Source: Mesorhizobium sp. CA14 (GTDB taxonomy: Bacteria; Pseudomonadota; Alphaproteobacteria; Rhizobiales; Rhizobiaceae). From it: a DNA stretch of 64,000 nt. The first letter of the stretch is position 1; each line of letters starts with the position of its first letter. The stretch is taken from positions 1 to 64,000 of the forward strand of contig NZ_JAIUHR010000020.1 in NCBI RefSeq assembly GCF_020165195.1. The letters run 5' to 3'. Under the pieces are notes generated by a model. The model did no database searches and was not told the origin of the DNA. It saw nothing but the letters and a program-made list of their open reading frames with translations. Shown here piece by piece: positions 7,578-16,528 of this stretch. The position numbers were made by a program, and so were the translations under genes.

Positions 7578-9257
7578 ATGACCAAGACCGCTCCCGATAC
7601 CCTGCGCATCGCCGTTGCCCAGCTCAATCCGACCGTCGGCGACGTCGCCGGCAATCTGGCAAAAGCGCGCGAGGCGAGGGCGGACGCGGCGCGACAGGGC
7701 GCCGATCTGGTGCTCTATACCGAGCTCTTCCTCGCCGGCTATCCGCCTGAAGACCTGGTGCTGAAACCTTCCTTCCTGAAGGCATGCGAGAAGGCCGCGC
7801 AGGATTTCGCCAACGACACGGCCGATGGCGGCCCCGGCGTCATCATCGGCACGCCGCTGAAGCGCCGGTCCGGCACGCATAATTCCATCGTCTTCGCCGA
7901 CGGTGGCAAGATCATCGCCGAACGCTACAAGCTCGATTTGCCCAACTATGGCGAGTTCGACGAGAAGCGCGTCTTCCAGGCCGGGCCGGAACTGCAGGGT
8001 CCGGTGAATTTCCGCGGCGTGCGCATCGGCATTCCGATCTGCGAGGATATCTGGGGCGATATCGCCGTCTGCGAGACGCTGGCCGAAAGCGGCGCCGAGA
8101 TCCTTTTGGTGCCGAACGGCTCGCCCTATTACCGTGCCAAGATCGACGTTCGCCACCAGATCGTCATCCGGCAGGTCATCGAAACCGGCTTGCCGATGGT
8201 CTACGCCAACCAGCTTGGCGGCCAGGACGAACTGATCTTCGACGGCGCCTCGTTTGCCATCGGCGCAGACAAGACGCTGGCCTTCCAGATGAGCCAGTTC
8301 GAGGAGGCGGTCGCCGTCACCACCTGGAAACGCAAAGGCGATCATTGGGTCTGCTCGGAAGGCCCGATGTCGAAGATCCCCGAGCGTGAAGAGGCCGACT
8401 ATCGCGCCTGCATGCTGGGGCTGCGCGATTACGTCAACAAGAACGGCTTCAAGAACGTGGTGCTCGGCCTCTCCGGCGGCATCGACTCGGCGATCTGCGC
8501 GGCACTCGCCGTCGATGCGCTGGGCGAAGAGCGGCTGCGCACCGTCATGCTGCCCTACCGCTATACGTCGAAGGATTCGCTGAAGGATGCCGAGGACTGC
8601 GCGCGCGCGCTCGGCTGCCGCTACGACATCGTGCCGATCTCCGAGCCGGTCGAAGGCTTCAAGCATGCGCTGACGCAGCTCTTCGAGGGTACCCAGGAAG
8701 GCATCACCGAGGAGAACCTGCAGAGCCGCGCCCGCGGCACGATCCTGATGGCAATCTCCAACAAATTCGGCTCGATGGTGGTCACCACGGGCAACAAAAG
8801 CGAGATGTCGGTCGGCTACGCCACGCTTTACGGCGACATGAATGGCGGCTTCAACCCGATCAAGGATCTCTACAAGATGCAGGTCTACGCGCTGTCGCGC
8901 TGGCGCAATTCGCATGTGCCGCCGGGCGCGCTTGGGCCGTCCGGCGAGGTCATCCCGAAGAACATCATCGACAAGGCGCCGTCGGCGGAGCTGCGCGAGA
9001 ACCAGACCGACCAGGATTCGCTGCCGCCCTATCCGGTGCTGGACGACATCCTGGAATGCCTGGTGGAGAACGAGATGAGCGTCGACGACATCGTCGCGCG
9101 CGGCCACGACCGGGCGACGGTGACGCGCGTCGAGCACCTGCTCTACATCGCCGAATACAAGCGCAGGCAGGCGGCGCCCGGCGTGAAGATCACACGGAAG
9201 AATTTCGGCCGCGACCGCCGTTATCCGATCACCAACCGGTTCCGGGACCGCGGCTAG
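7578..9257 (+). CDS. nadE: NAD+ synthetase, glutamine-hydrolysing
   Basis: A 559-residue two-domain enzyme that makes NAD+ from deamido-NAD+, ATP and glutamine. The N-terminal nitrilase-type amidase has the Glu49-Lys118-Cys155 triad (LYTELFLAGYPPEDL, RYKLDLPNYGEF, PICEDIWGD). The C-terminal synthetase has the ATP pyrophosphatase loop LSGGIDS at 298-304. It ends with the typical NRF region. A long frame on the opposite strand across this gene is a codon-bias shadow. Confidence 0.97.
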   Translation: MTKTAPDTLRIAVAQLNPTVGDVAGNLAKAREARADAARQGADLVLYTELFLAGYPPEDLVLKPSFLKACEKAAQDFANDTADGGPGVIIGTPLKRRSGTHNSIVFADGGKIIAERYKLDLPNYGEFDEKRVFQAGPELQGPVNFRGVRIGIPICEDIWGDIAVCETLAESGAEILLVPNGSPYYRAKIDVRHQIVIRQVIETGLPMVYANQLGGQDELIFDGASFAIGADKTLAFQMSQFEEAVAVTTWKRKGDHWVCSEGPMSKIPEREEADYRACMLGLRDYVNKNGFKNVVLGLSGGIDSAICAALAVDALGEERLRTVMLPYRYTSKDSLKDAEDCARALGCRYDIVPISEPVEGFKHALTQLFEGTQEGITEENLQSRARGTILMAISNKFGSMVVTTGNKSEMSVGYATLYGDMNGGFNPIKDLYKMQVYALSRWRNSHVPPGALGPSGEVIPKNIIDKAPSAELRENQTDQDSLPPYPVLDDILECLVENEMSVDDIVARGHDRATVTRVEHLLYIAEYKRRQAAPGVKITRKNFGRDRRYPITNRFRDRG

Positions 9258-9277
9258 TCCGCGAGATTGCGCCGCGC

Positions 9278-9685
9278 ATGCAGGATGTTGAAATCAGTTT
9301 CGACCTGTCGCGGATCGATTTCCAGGCAACCTCCGATCTGCTCATGCAAAGCTATTGGGGTGCGTCGCGAACCGACGAGGCCAACCGCCGCGCCTTCGAC
9401 AACTCGCTTTGCGTCGGCGCTTATCTCGACGGCGAGCAGGCCGGGTTCGCCCGCGCAATCACCGACTACGCGGTCTTCGCCTATCTTGCCGACGTCATCG
9501 TCTGGCCGGAGCGTCGTGGGCATGGCATCGGAAAACGGCTTGTGCAGGCACTCCTCGATCATCCCGATATGAAGACCGTCTCTCATTGGAGCCTTACGAC
9601 CAGCGACGCTCACAGTCTCTACCAGAAGTTCGGATTCCGGGCAGAAGGGCGCTACATGCGACTGGATCGCTCACCCGCTGCCTGA
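9278..9685 (+). CDS. GNAT-family N-acetyltransferase
   Basis: A 135-residue single GNAT domain. The acetyl-CoA-binding motif A is VIVWPERRGHGIGKRLVQAL (about 72-91), with the R/Q-x-x-G-x-G/A pattern as RRGHGIG. The C-terminal region SLYQKFGFRAEG is the usual motif B. The acceptor is unknown. The ATG lies 20 bases after the nadE stop, so it is probably cotranscribed with nadE. Confidence 0.85.
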   Translation: MQDVEISFDLSRIDFQATSDLLMQSYWGASRTDEANRRAFDNSLCVGAYLDGEQAGFARAITDYAVFAYLADVIVWPERRGHGIGKRLVQALLDHPDMKTVSHWSLTTSDAHSLYQKFGFRAEGRYMRLDRSPAA

Positions 9686-10059
9686 GCCCCGGCCACAACC
9701 CGCCGTTGTTGCAGATTCGTCTCAGTGCTTGGACCAAATGTCGTTTTGGCGACGGGCCGACTTGGCGATCGGCTGATGCCTGCCTATAACGGCCTCTCCG
9801 CGATTCCCTTCCGGGAGGACCGTATGGCAGGATTTGACATCGTTATGCGAGGCCGCGAGGCCTAGGTCGGCGCTGGCGCTCCGGGGGGTTCTCGGAGAGC
9901 CAGACGCGGAACAGGCATTCGCCGCTGCCAGCCGCCGCCTCAGGGGCAGGCGGCCTACCATACTGAACCTCCCGCTCTTTTGGGGCGCCGTAGGCGCGGA
10001 CGCGGGTTTTCCAATTTTGATTTTACCGGGACCGGGCTCGTTTGCGCCCGGATGACATC
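9686..10059. other. Intergenic stretch without a gene
   Basis: No convincing coding frame was found on either strand. A GC-rich imperfect hairpin near 9929-9950 (GCCGCCGCC ... GGCGGCC) could end transcription from the acetyltransferase side. There is no T-run after it, so I do not call it a terminator. Confidence 0.5.
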
Positions 10060-11865
10060 ATGGCTCGTTTCAAGATCGATCTGCGCGCGAGCGCCTTTCG
10101 CAGCGTGCTTGGCTTCACGTCCGGCCACTGGCAGCGCCAGCCGTGGCGGCTTTCGCTCATCATGGGCGCGTTCCTGCTCTCGACGCTGGCCGACGTGCTG
10201 ACACCCTTTTACTCCGGCCGCTTGGTCGATGCAGTCGCCAGCGGCGCCGGAACCGAGGCAGTCGCCTGGAATGCGGCGATGACGGCGTTCTCGATGCTGA
10301 TGGCGCTGGCGCTGGCCGGCGTCGTGCTGCGCAATGTCGCGTTCCTGTGTATCGTTGAATTGACGCTGAAGATGATGTCGGACATCGCCGCCGATGCGTT
10401 CCATCGGGTGCAGCGCTTCTCGACGGACTGGCACGCCAACAGCTTTGCCGGATCGACGGTGCGCAAGATAACGCGCGGCATGTGGGCGCTGGATCTGCTC
10501 AACGACACGATCCTGATCGCGCTTTTGCCGTCGGTTGTCATGCTCGTCGGATCGACGCTGCTGCTCGGCTGGTTCTGGCCGCTGATGGGGGCCGTCGTGG
10601 CCGCCGGCTCGCTGCTGTTCATCGCCGTCACGACGATGCTGTCGCTCGGCTATGTCGCGCCCGCTGCGCGGCTCGCCAACAGCTGGGACACGCGGCTGGG
10701 CGGTTCGCTGGCCGACGCGGTGAGCTGCAACGCGGTCGTCAAGGGGTTCGGCGCGGAGGCACGCGAGGAAGCGCGGCTGGCGCGCGTCGTCGCCAAATGG
10801 CGCCTGCGCACCGGCCGCACCTGGATGCGCGGCACCGCCAACGGCACCACGCAAGGAGCGCTGCTGCTGCTGATGCGGGCGGCGGTGATCGGTCTTGCCC
10901 TCATGCTGTGGGCCTGGGGCCAGGCGAGCGCCGGCGATGTCGCTTTCGTGCTGACCTCGTTCTTCGTGCTGCAGGGCTATCTGCGCGACATCGGCACGCA
11001 TATCCGCAACCTGCAGCGGTCGATCAACGACATGGAGGAACTGGTCGACTTCCAGTCTGAACCGCTCGGCATCGAGGACCGGCCCGGCGCTCGGCCGATC
11101 CGGATCACCGATGGGCGTATCGCCTTCGACAAGGTGACGTTCCACTACGGCAATCACCTTCTGCCGCTCTATCGCGATTTCTCGGTCGATATCGCGACGG
11201 GCGAACGCATCGGGCTGGTCGGGCATTCGGGTTCGGGCAAGACGACCTTCGTCAAGCTGATCCAGCGGCTCTATGACGTGAACGCCGGGCGGATCCTGAT
11301 CGACGGGCAGGACATCTCGCAGGTCGAGCAGGCGTCGCTGCGCAGCCAGATCGCCATCGTCCAGCAGGAGCCGATCCTGTTCCACCGGTCGCTTGCCGAG
11401 AACATCGCCTATGCCAGGCCCGGCGCCAGCCAGGCCGAGATAGAGCATGCGGCCAAGCTCGCCAGCGCGCATGATTTCATCAGCAGCCTGCCCAAGGGCT
11501 ATGGGACCCTGGTCGGCGAGCGCGGCGTGAAACTGTCGGGCGGCGAGCGACAGCGCGTGGCGATCGCCCGCGCCTTCCTGGCCGACGCCCGCATCCTGAT
11601 CCTGGACGAGGCGACATCGAGTCTCGATTCGGAATCGGAAGTGCTGATCCAGAAGGCGATGGAGCGGCTGATGGTCGGACGCACGACCCTGGTGATCGCG
11701 CACCGGCTCTCGACGGTGCGGGCGCTCGACAGGCTGCTGGTCTTCGATCGCGGACGTATCGCCGAGGAAGGTTCGCATGACGAGCTGATCCGGCTGAACG
11801 GCGGCATCTATCGACGGTTATTCGAGCGCCAGGCACTCGAACTGACCAAGGGCCTTGTCGCCTGA
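10060..11865 (+). CDS. ABC transporter, fused permease and ATPase (MsbA/exporter type)
   Basis: A 601-residue half-transporter expected to work as a homodimer in the inner membrane. The N-terminal about 330 residues hold six membrane helices. The ATPase domain has Walker A GHSGSGKTT at 388-396, Q-loop VQQEPILF, signature LSGGERQ at 492-498, Walker B ILILDEATSSLD and the H-loop AHRLS. The domain order fits lipid, peptide or drug exporters; the substrate is not visible. The start is the internal ATG giving MARFKID; another ATG lies six codons upstream. An inverted repeat just after the stop probably ends the message. Confidence 0.9.
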   Translation: MARFKIDLRASAFRSVLGFTSGHWQRQPWRLSLIMGAFLLSTLADVLTPFYSGRLVDAVASGAGTEAVAWNAAMTAFSMLMALALAGVVLRNVAFLCIVELTLKMMSDIAADAFHRVQRFSTDWHANSFAGSTVRKITRGMWALDLLNDTILIALLPSVVMLVGSTLLLGWFWPLMGAVVAAGSLLFIAVTTMLSLGYVAPAARLANSWDTRLGGSLADAVSCNAVVKGFGAEAREEARLARVVAKWRLRTGRTWMRGTANGTTQGALLLLMRAAVIGLALMLWAWGQASAGDVAFVLTSFFVLQGYLRDIGTHIRNLQRSINDMEELVDFQSEPLGIEDRPGARPIRITDGRIAFDKVTFHYGNHLLPLYRDFSVDIATGERIGLVGHSGSGKTTFVKLIQRLYDVNAGRILIDGQDISQVEQASLRSQIAIVQQEPILFHRSLAENIAYARPGASQAEIEHAAKLASAHDFISSLPKGYGTLVGERGVKLSGGERQRVAIARAFLADARILILDEATSSLDSESEVLIQKAMERLMVGRTTLVIAHRLSTVRALDRLLVFDRGRIAEEGSHDELIRLNGGIYRRLFERQALELTKGLVA

Positions 11866-11871
11866 GGAAAG

Positions 11872-11902
11872 GACTGCGCCCGGCCTTGGCCCGGGCGCAG
11901 TC
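11872..11902 (+). terminator. Probable terminator hairpin after the ABC exporter
   Basis: GACTGCGCCCGG and its exact complement CCGGGCGCAGTC form a 12-bp stem around a 7-base loop, starting six bases after the stop codon. There is no T-run, so it may act as a 3' stabilising hairpin or a weak terminator. Confidence 0.6.
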
Positions 11903-12175
11903 GGCCGCAACGCGGTTGCAACCGCTCTCCCGTTACGGGGTTAGGGTGGCTCAATATGTTTTTCAAATTACTTTATATTTGTTTAAGTTTTAGGAAATAA
12001 TATTTTAGTTTTTAGCTATTCATGCGCTTTCACACAATGATTTGAATGTATTTACAGAAAAGAAAATCAGATATGGCAGAAGAAGGCCTCTTGGAGATTT
12101 TCGCAGGAAGCCGACCGGATGGAGACTTCTTTGGGAAGAACGGCAGCCTTTAGCGCTTTGGTCTAGGCATTCACG
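11903..12175. other. Intergenic region with an A/T-rich block
   Basis: From about 11950 to 12075 the sequence changes to runs of A and T in an otherwise GC-rich neighbourhood. No gene is visible. It probably holds the promoter of the following acyltransferase-like gene and may bind a nucleoid protein. Confidence 0.5.
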
Positions 12176-13342
12176 ATGAATCCTGTTTCCGCAAAAGCGC
12201 GTCCGGGCGAGGTGGCTGGGCCGTCGGCGCTGGAATCCCATGGTTCGGTTCGGCCTTTAGCCGCCGCGGATCTCGAGCGCGTCGCCGCGTTGTTCCTGAT
12301 GAAATTTCGCCATCGTCGCCGCCAGCGCGATCGCGCGATCGCGCAGACGGCGGACTATATGAGGGAACTTTACCTTGACGGGGACGAGAGCAAGGCTCTT
12401 GTCCAGATCAACCCACAGGGCCGATTGGGTGGCTTCATGGGCGTTCTGAAAGCTCGTTATGAGCTCAACGGAAGGGCATTGAACGCTGCTATCATCGGTC
12501 CATTCATGACCGACTCCGGCATCGATCATGGTTGGGCCGGGCCGCAATTGCTGCGTGCCCTGCATCAGAGCGAATTCGACCTGTACCTGACCGATTCCGC
12601 CAACCGGACATCCTTGGCCTTCGCGCGTCCGATGAAGTATCAGCTCCTGCCGGTGCATTGCCTGGAATGGACCTGTGTTTTTCGGCCGGGCGCCATGGCC
12701 GTCGCCATGCTGCGCCGCAAATGGCCGGGGCTGCCACGCCTTGCGCTCGATCCCTTCGCGGGAGCATTTGACGCGCTTGCACGAAGAAGGTTCGAGCCGC
12801 CGGCCCAGCATTCGTCAAGCCAACGAATCCACAGCGAGCCGATCGATGCGGCCCAATTTGCGGAGCGGCTGCCTGTCCTTATGGCCGATTATTCCCTGCG
12901 TCCGAGCTGGAAGGATGGCGAGCTGCCGCGGTTGCTCGCGCTGGCGGCCGAGAAGCAGGCCCACGGGCCGCTTCATTTCGGCGGGATTGACGACGAAACG
13001 GGCAAGATGCTGGGATGCTATGCCTTCTATGGCCAAGCCGGCGGCGTCGCGAACCTGTTGCAAATCCAGGCGTCCGGATCCCACTGGGGCGTGACGCTGG
13101 ATGCCCTCATCGCGGCGGCGCGGGATTTGGGCTGCGTAGGCATTGCCGGCCAGACCCAGAGCAGGTTCATGCCTCAGCTCTTCGGCCACAAGAACGTCTT
13201 CTTCCGCTATGCCGGAGGCACGATGGTCCGCTCGCGCATTGCCGAAGTCACGGAAGCGGTACGCTCCGGCGACATTTTCATCGGCGGGTTGATGGGCGAT
13301 CGTTGGACCCGGCTCAGTTCCGACGATTTTGGCCGTGCCTGA
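12176..13342 (+). CDS. Putative GNAT-fold acyltransferase-like protein
   Basis: A 388-residue soluble protein. Residues about 22-160 resemble a GNAT-type domain (VRPLAAADLERVAALF, then GGFMGVLKARYELNGRALN and IIGPFMTDSG). The C-terminal half has a second region of similar type (KMLGCYAFYGQAGGVANLLQ, then VTLDALIAAARDLGCVGIAG). Proteins of this shape often sit in surface-polysaccharide or antibiotic loci, but no such gene is adjacent. No catalytic residue can be named. The function is open. Confidence 0.55.
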   Translation: MNPVSAKARPGEVAGPSALESHGSVRPLAAADLERVAALFLMKFRHRRRQRDRAIAQTADYMRELYLDGDESKALVQINPQGRLGGFMGVLKARYELNGRALNAAIIGPFMTDSGIDHGWAGPQLLRALHQSEFDLYLTDSANRTSLAFARPMKYQLLPVHCLEWTCVFRPGAMAVAMLRRKWPGLPRLALDPFAGAFDALARRRFEPPAQHSSSQRIHSEPIDAAQFAERLPVLMADYSLRPSWKDGELPRLLALAAEKQAHGPLHFGGIDDETGKMLGCYAFYGQAGGVANLLQIQASGSHWGVTLDALIAAARDLGCVGIAGQTQSRFMPQLFGHKNVFFRYAGGTMVRSRIAEVTEAVRSGDIFIGGLMGDRWTRLSSDDFGRA

Positions 13343-13347
13343 CCGGG

Positions 13348-13875
13348 TCAGGCGAACTTGTGCGGCGCGGCGCAGAAGCCGGCGATGATCTGGCAAAGGT
13401 CGGGTTCGTTGACCATACGGACCGCTTCGCTCGGGCCGACCCATTTGCGGGTGCGCGCGCGCTTCTCTTTCCAGCGATCCGCCACGCGCTCGACATGCAG
13501 CGGAAAGACCAGCACCTCGCAAGGCACTTCCTCGCCCGAGGCAAGGACCTTGGCATAGAAATAGCGGCCGGCTTCAAGATGCGAGATGGTGCCGCGCAGC
13601 CCGGCTTCCTCGCCCGCTTCGCGCGCAGCAGCCTCGCAAAGCGGTTCCCTGGCCTCCGGCCAGCCCTTGGGCAGCACCCAGCGCCCGGTGTCGCGACTGG
13701 TGATCAGCATGATCTCGACGCCGTTCTCGCCCTCGCGCCAAGGCAAGGCGGCGACCTGCAGGCAACAAGGCGCGACGCCGAAGAGCCGCCGGACTCTCTC
13801 GGCCATCTGGTTGTGCGTCGTCGGCCTCGTCAACATGGTAAGAAGCTGCCCCAAGCCTCCAGAATCGTTTGCCAC
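13348..13875 (-). CDS. NUDIX hydrolase
   Basis: A 175-residue hydrolase with a full Nudix box, GWPEAREPLCEAAAREAGEE followed by AGL, which binds the metal that cleaves a nucleoside-diphosphate linkage. The stretch GRWVLPKGWPE before the box and the overall size resemble diphosphoinositol polyphosphate or diadenosine polyphosphate hydrolases (DIPP class). An internal ATG at MAERVRRLFG may be the true start, because the first 23 residues are not part of the domain. It converges with the upstream plus-strand gene. Confidence 0.88.
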   Translation of the reverse strand: MANDSGGLGQLLTMLTRPTTHNQMAERVRRLFGVAPCCLQVAALPWREGENGVEIMLITSRDTGRWVLPKGWPEAREPLCEAAAREAGEEAGLRGTISHLEAGRYFYAKVLASGEEVPCEVLVFPLHVERVADRWKEKRARTRKWVGPSEAVRMVNEPDLCQIIAGFCAAPHKFA

Positions 13876-14033
13876 CTTACAAATCTTAGGGCGAATTGTG
13901 GGCTTTAAAAGTAAAAAACTTCACTCTATCGGGAAATGCCACCAGAAAAGGTCATTTGCCCAAGTAGTTGCGCTCGTTGGCGCGGTTACACGGTCTGCCC
14001 TTGAGGCAGTTCCTCTCGAAACGTGAAGGCCGC

Positions 14034-14534
14034 TCAGCCGGCGTGATCGTCGGCGATCGGCTTCTGGTAAGTGAAGCCCATATCCCAGGGGAAGTAGATC
14101 CAGGTGTCCTGGCTGACCTCGGTGACGAATGTGTCGACCAGCGGGCGGCCCTTCGGCTTCGCATAGACGGTCGCGAAATGCGCCTTCGGCATCATGGCGC
14201 GCACTATGCCCGCCGTCTTGCCGGTATCGGTGAGGTCGTCGATGATCAGCACGCCCGCCCCGTCATCGGCGAGCAGCGGAGGCGAAATCTCCTTCAGGAC
14301 CTGCAACTGACCCTGACTGGTGTAGTCATGATAGGAGGCCACGCACACCGTCTCGATGACGCGGATGCCGAGTTCGCGCGCGATGATGGCGGCGGGCACC
14401 AGGCCGCCGCGCGTGATGCAGACGATCGCTTTCCATTGCCCCTTGCTGGCGCCGGACAGCCGCCAGGAAAGCGCCCGGGCGTCGCGGTGGAACTGGTCCC
14501 AGGAGACGGGAAAGGCTTTTTCGGGAAGGGACAT
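14034..14534 (-). CDS. gpt: Xanthine (guanine-xanthine) phosphoribosyltransferase
   Basis: A 166-residue purine-salvage enzyme that joins xanthine or guanine to PRPP. The PRPP-binding motif is VLIIDDLTDTGKTA, and the Gpt-specific regions ITRGGLVPAAIIARELGIR and the C-terminal WIYFPWDMGFTYQKP are present. The start at MSLPEKAF has GGAG nine bases upstream; an ATG six codons earlier is possible but has a poorer site. Confidence 0.92.
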   Translation of the reverse strand: MSLPEKAFPVSWDQFHRDARALSWRLSGASKGQWKAIVCITRGGLVPAAIIARELGIRVIETVCVASYHDYTSQGQLQVLKEISPPLLADDGAGVLIIDDLTDTGKTAGIVRAMMPKAHFATVYAKPKGRPLVDTFVTEVSQDTWIYFPWDMGFTYQKPIADDHAG

Positions 14535-14731
14535 GGTTCGCGCACTCCGCAAGGCGCGCCGTCGGCGCGCAGAAACACTGGAATGCAGGCGGAATTAGCC
14601 GGAAAGCGCCGGGCTTGGCAAGGGGAGGGCTGTGGACTCAAAGCGCGTCGCGCTGAGACGAATTGAAGCGATGCGCTTTTGGGTTGACAGCTCGCGGCCT
14701 CGAAACCGCTTACGGGGTTCGAAAGCTGCGC

Positions 14732-15565
14732 TCACCGCGACAGGAAGGCTGCCACATTCGTCGTGCGCAGCACCGTGCGGGTGACGCCGCCGAACAGAAG
14801 CTGGCGCAGCCAGGAGTGGCTGTAGGCACCGAGCACCAGAAGATCGGCGCCGGACTCGGTTATCCGCGACTGGATGATATCATCCACCGAGGAGCCGTCC
14901 GATCTCTGCACGGAGACGCTGACATTGGCACCGTGACGCGACAGCGCCGCTGCGATCTCGGCGCCGGCGGCTTCTGCAGATTCATCGAGCGTCTCCGGCG
15001 GGTCGATGACGAGAATGTCCGTCTTGTCGGCCTCGGCGATGAAGGGCAGGGCATCGAACGCGGCCCGGGCCGCTTCCTTGCTGCCGTTCCAGGCAAGCAG
15101 CACGCGTCTGAAGGTCGTGATCAGCGGCCCGGCATGGGGCACGACCAGCACCGGTCGGCCGGCATCGTAGACCAACGTGTCGACATCGGCGCTCGGATCG
15201 CCGCCGGTGTCACGCTGCGCGGCAATGATCAGATCGGCGGCGCGCACGCTCGATATGCCGGTCAGCGCGCTGTCGCCGGAGAAGCTTTCCAGGCTCCGCC
15301 ACTCGAAGGACAGGCCGGATTCCTCGATCCGTTTCAAAAAATAGGCCTGCATCTTGTCGGCGCGTTCCTTGTTCATCTCGGCCGAGACTTGGAGGAATTC
15401 GGTATCCGGGAAGCCGGTGGCCGATGTGTAGGGCACGGGAAGCGCCTCGGCATGAATGCCGACGAGATGGCTGTCGAACCTTTCGGCAAGCGGAAGGGCG
15501 CAATCGAGAACACGCTCGGCGTCCTGTTGGTTCTGCAAAATGGCGACGATTGTCTTGAAGCGCAT
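14732..15565 (-). CDS. Universal stress protein, tandem UspA domains
   Basis: A 277-residue cytoplasmic protein made of two UspA-like halves. The first begins MRFKTIVAILQNQQDAERVL; the second begins RRVLLAWNGSKEAARAAF at about residue 154 and ends DLLVLGAYSHSWLRQLLFGG, the nucleotide-binding G-x2-G-x9-G(S/T)-type region. Such proteins bind ATP or act as stress-response chaperones. Copies are frequent in rhizobia. It appears to be a single-gene unit. Confidence 0.87.
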   Translation of the reverse strand: MRFKTIVAILQNQQDAERVLDCALPLAERFDSHLVGIHAEALPVPYTSATGFPDTEFLQVSAEMNKERADKMQAYFLKRIEESGLSFEWRSLESFSGDSALTGISSVRAADLIIAAQRDTGGDPSADVDTLVYDAGRPVLVVPHAGPLITTFRRVLLAWNGSKEAARAAFDALPFIAEADKTDILVIDPPETLDESAEAAGAEIAAALSRHGANVSVSVQRSDGSSVDDIIQSRITESGADLLVLGAYSHSWLRQLLFGGVTRTVLRTTNVAAFLSR

Positions 15566-15650
15566 GACCGGTCCCTCAATTGTTTGCGCTACGCATGCGC
15601 GCAGCGAAGGAACGTCTCAGCGCGTTGACTGGTTCCAGCCGAATGCCCGG

Positions 15651-16391
15651 TCAGCCTGCCTTGGCCAAGCCCGCCACCATTGCCTCGACGTCCTTGCGCG
15701 CGGCCTCGAGCGCTTCCTCGCTGCGGGCTCGGACGACAAGCTCGGTCCAGAACTTGCCGTCGCCATATTTGGGATAGGAGCCGATGATCGTGTCGGGATG
15801 CGCCTTCTGGATATCGGCCAGCGGCCCGCCGATCAATCCTTCGCCGAAGGGAGAGTGCACCGTAGCCGACAGCATCTTCGTGCCGGCCCTGAGCGTCGGC
15901 ACTACATTGTCGAGCATGGCCTGGAAGATCGCCGGCACGCCGGCCATGACATGGACATTGCCGATGCGAAAGCCCGGCGCGACGGAGACGGGATTGTCGA
16001 TATGATCCGCGCCGCGCGGCATGCGCGCCATACGCTTGCGCGCTTCGGTGAATTCGATACCGCGCCCGGCATAGCTTGCTTCGAGCAGCGCATAGGCCCT
16101 GGCGTCGTATTCGCAGGGCACGCCGAAGGCTTTGGCGATCGAGTCGGCGGTGATATCGTCATGCGTCGGGCCGATGCCGCCGGTGGTAAAGACGTAGGTA
16201 TAACGGGCGCGCACGGCATTCACCGCCGCAACGATCTCGTCCTCCTCGTCGGGGACGATGCGCACTTCTTTCAGGTCGATGCCGATCGCCGTCATGATGT
16301 CGGCGAGGTGGCCGATGTTCTTGTCCTTGGTGCGGCCGGAGAGGATCTCGTCGCCGATGACGAGCATGGCGGCGGTGACGATTTCAGGCAT
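15651..16391 (-). CDS. CinA N-terminal / MoeA-like (molybdopterin-binding) domain protein
   Basis: A 246-residue protein matching the N-terminal COG1058 half of CinA: AAMLVIGDEILSGRTKDKN, FTTGGIGPTHDDITADSIA and HVMAGVPAIFQAML. In CinA this half is an ADP-ribose pyrophosphatase and the missing C-terminal half deamidates nicotinamide mononucleotide. Here only the first half is encoded, as in many alphaproteobacteria. The ATG giving MPEIV is chosen because upstream residues are arginine-rich and unlike the family. Confidence 0.85.
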   Translation of the reverse strand: MPEIVTAAMLVIGDEILSGRTKDKNIGHLADIMTAIGIDLKEVRIVPDEEDEIVAAVNAVRARYTYVFTTGGIGPTHDDITADSIAKAFGVPCEYDARAYALLEASYAGRGIEFTEARKRMARMPRGADHIDNPVSVAPGFRIGNVHVMAGVPAIFQAMLDNVVPTLRAGTKMLSATVHSPFGEGLIGGPLADIQKAHPDTIIGSYPKYGDGKFWTELVVRARSEEALEAARKDVEAMVAGLAKAG

Positions 16392-16528
16392 GGCGGGCTC
16401 CGGCACAATAGGTCGCCTGAGATAACGCGGCCGGCGGCTGGCGGCAATGCGAAACCCGAAGTGTCGGATCCGCGCTTGTGGCGGCTGCCGTTGCCGATAT
16501 GGTGCTGTCGGTCCGGCCGGGTGAAAAC

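Noticed and set aside
7467..9137. Long open frame (556 codons) on the minus strand opposite nadE
   Set aside because: Rich in Arg, His and Asp with no domain; it mirrors GC codon bias of the true nadE gene on the plus strand.
9955..11778. Long minus-strand frame opposite the ABC exporter
   Set aside because: Low-complexity Gln, Arg and His composition; shadow of the transporter gene whose motifs are all intact.
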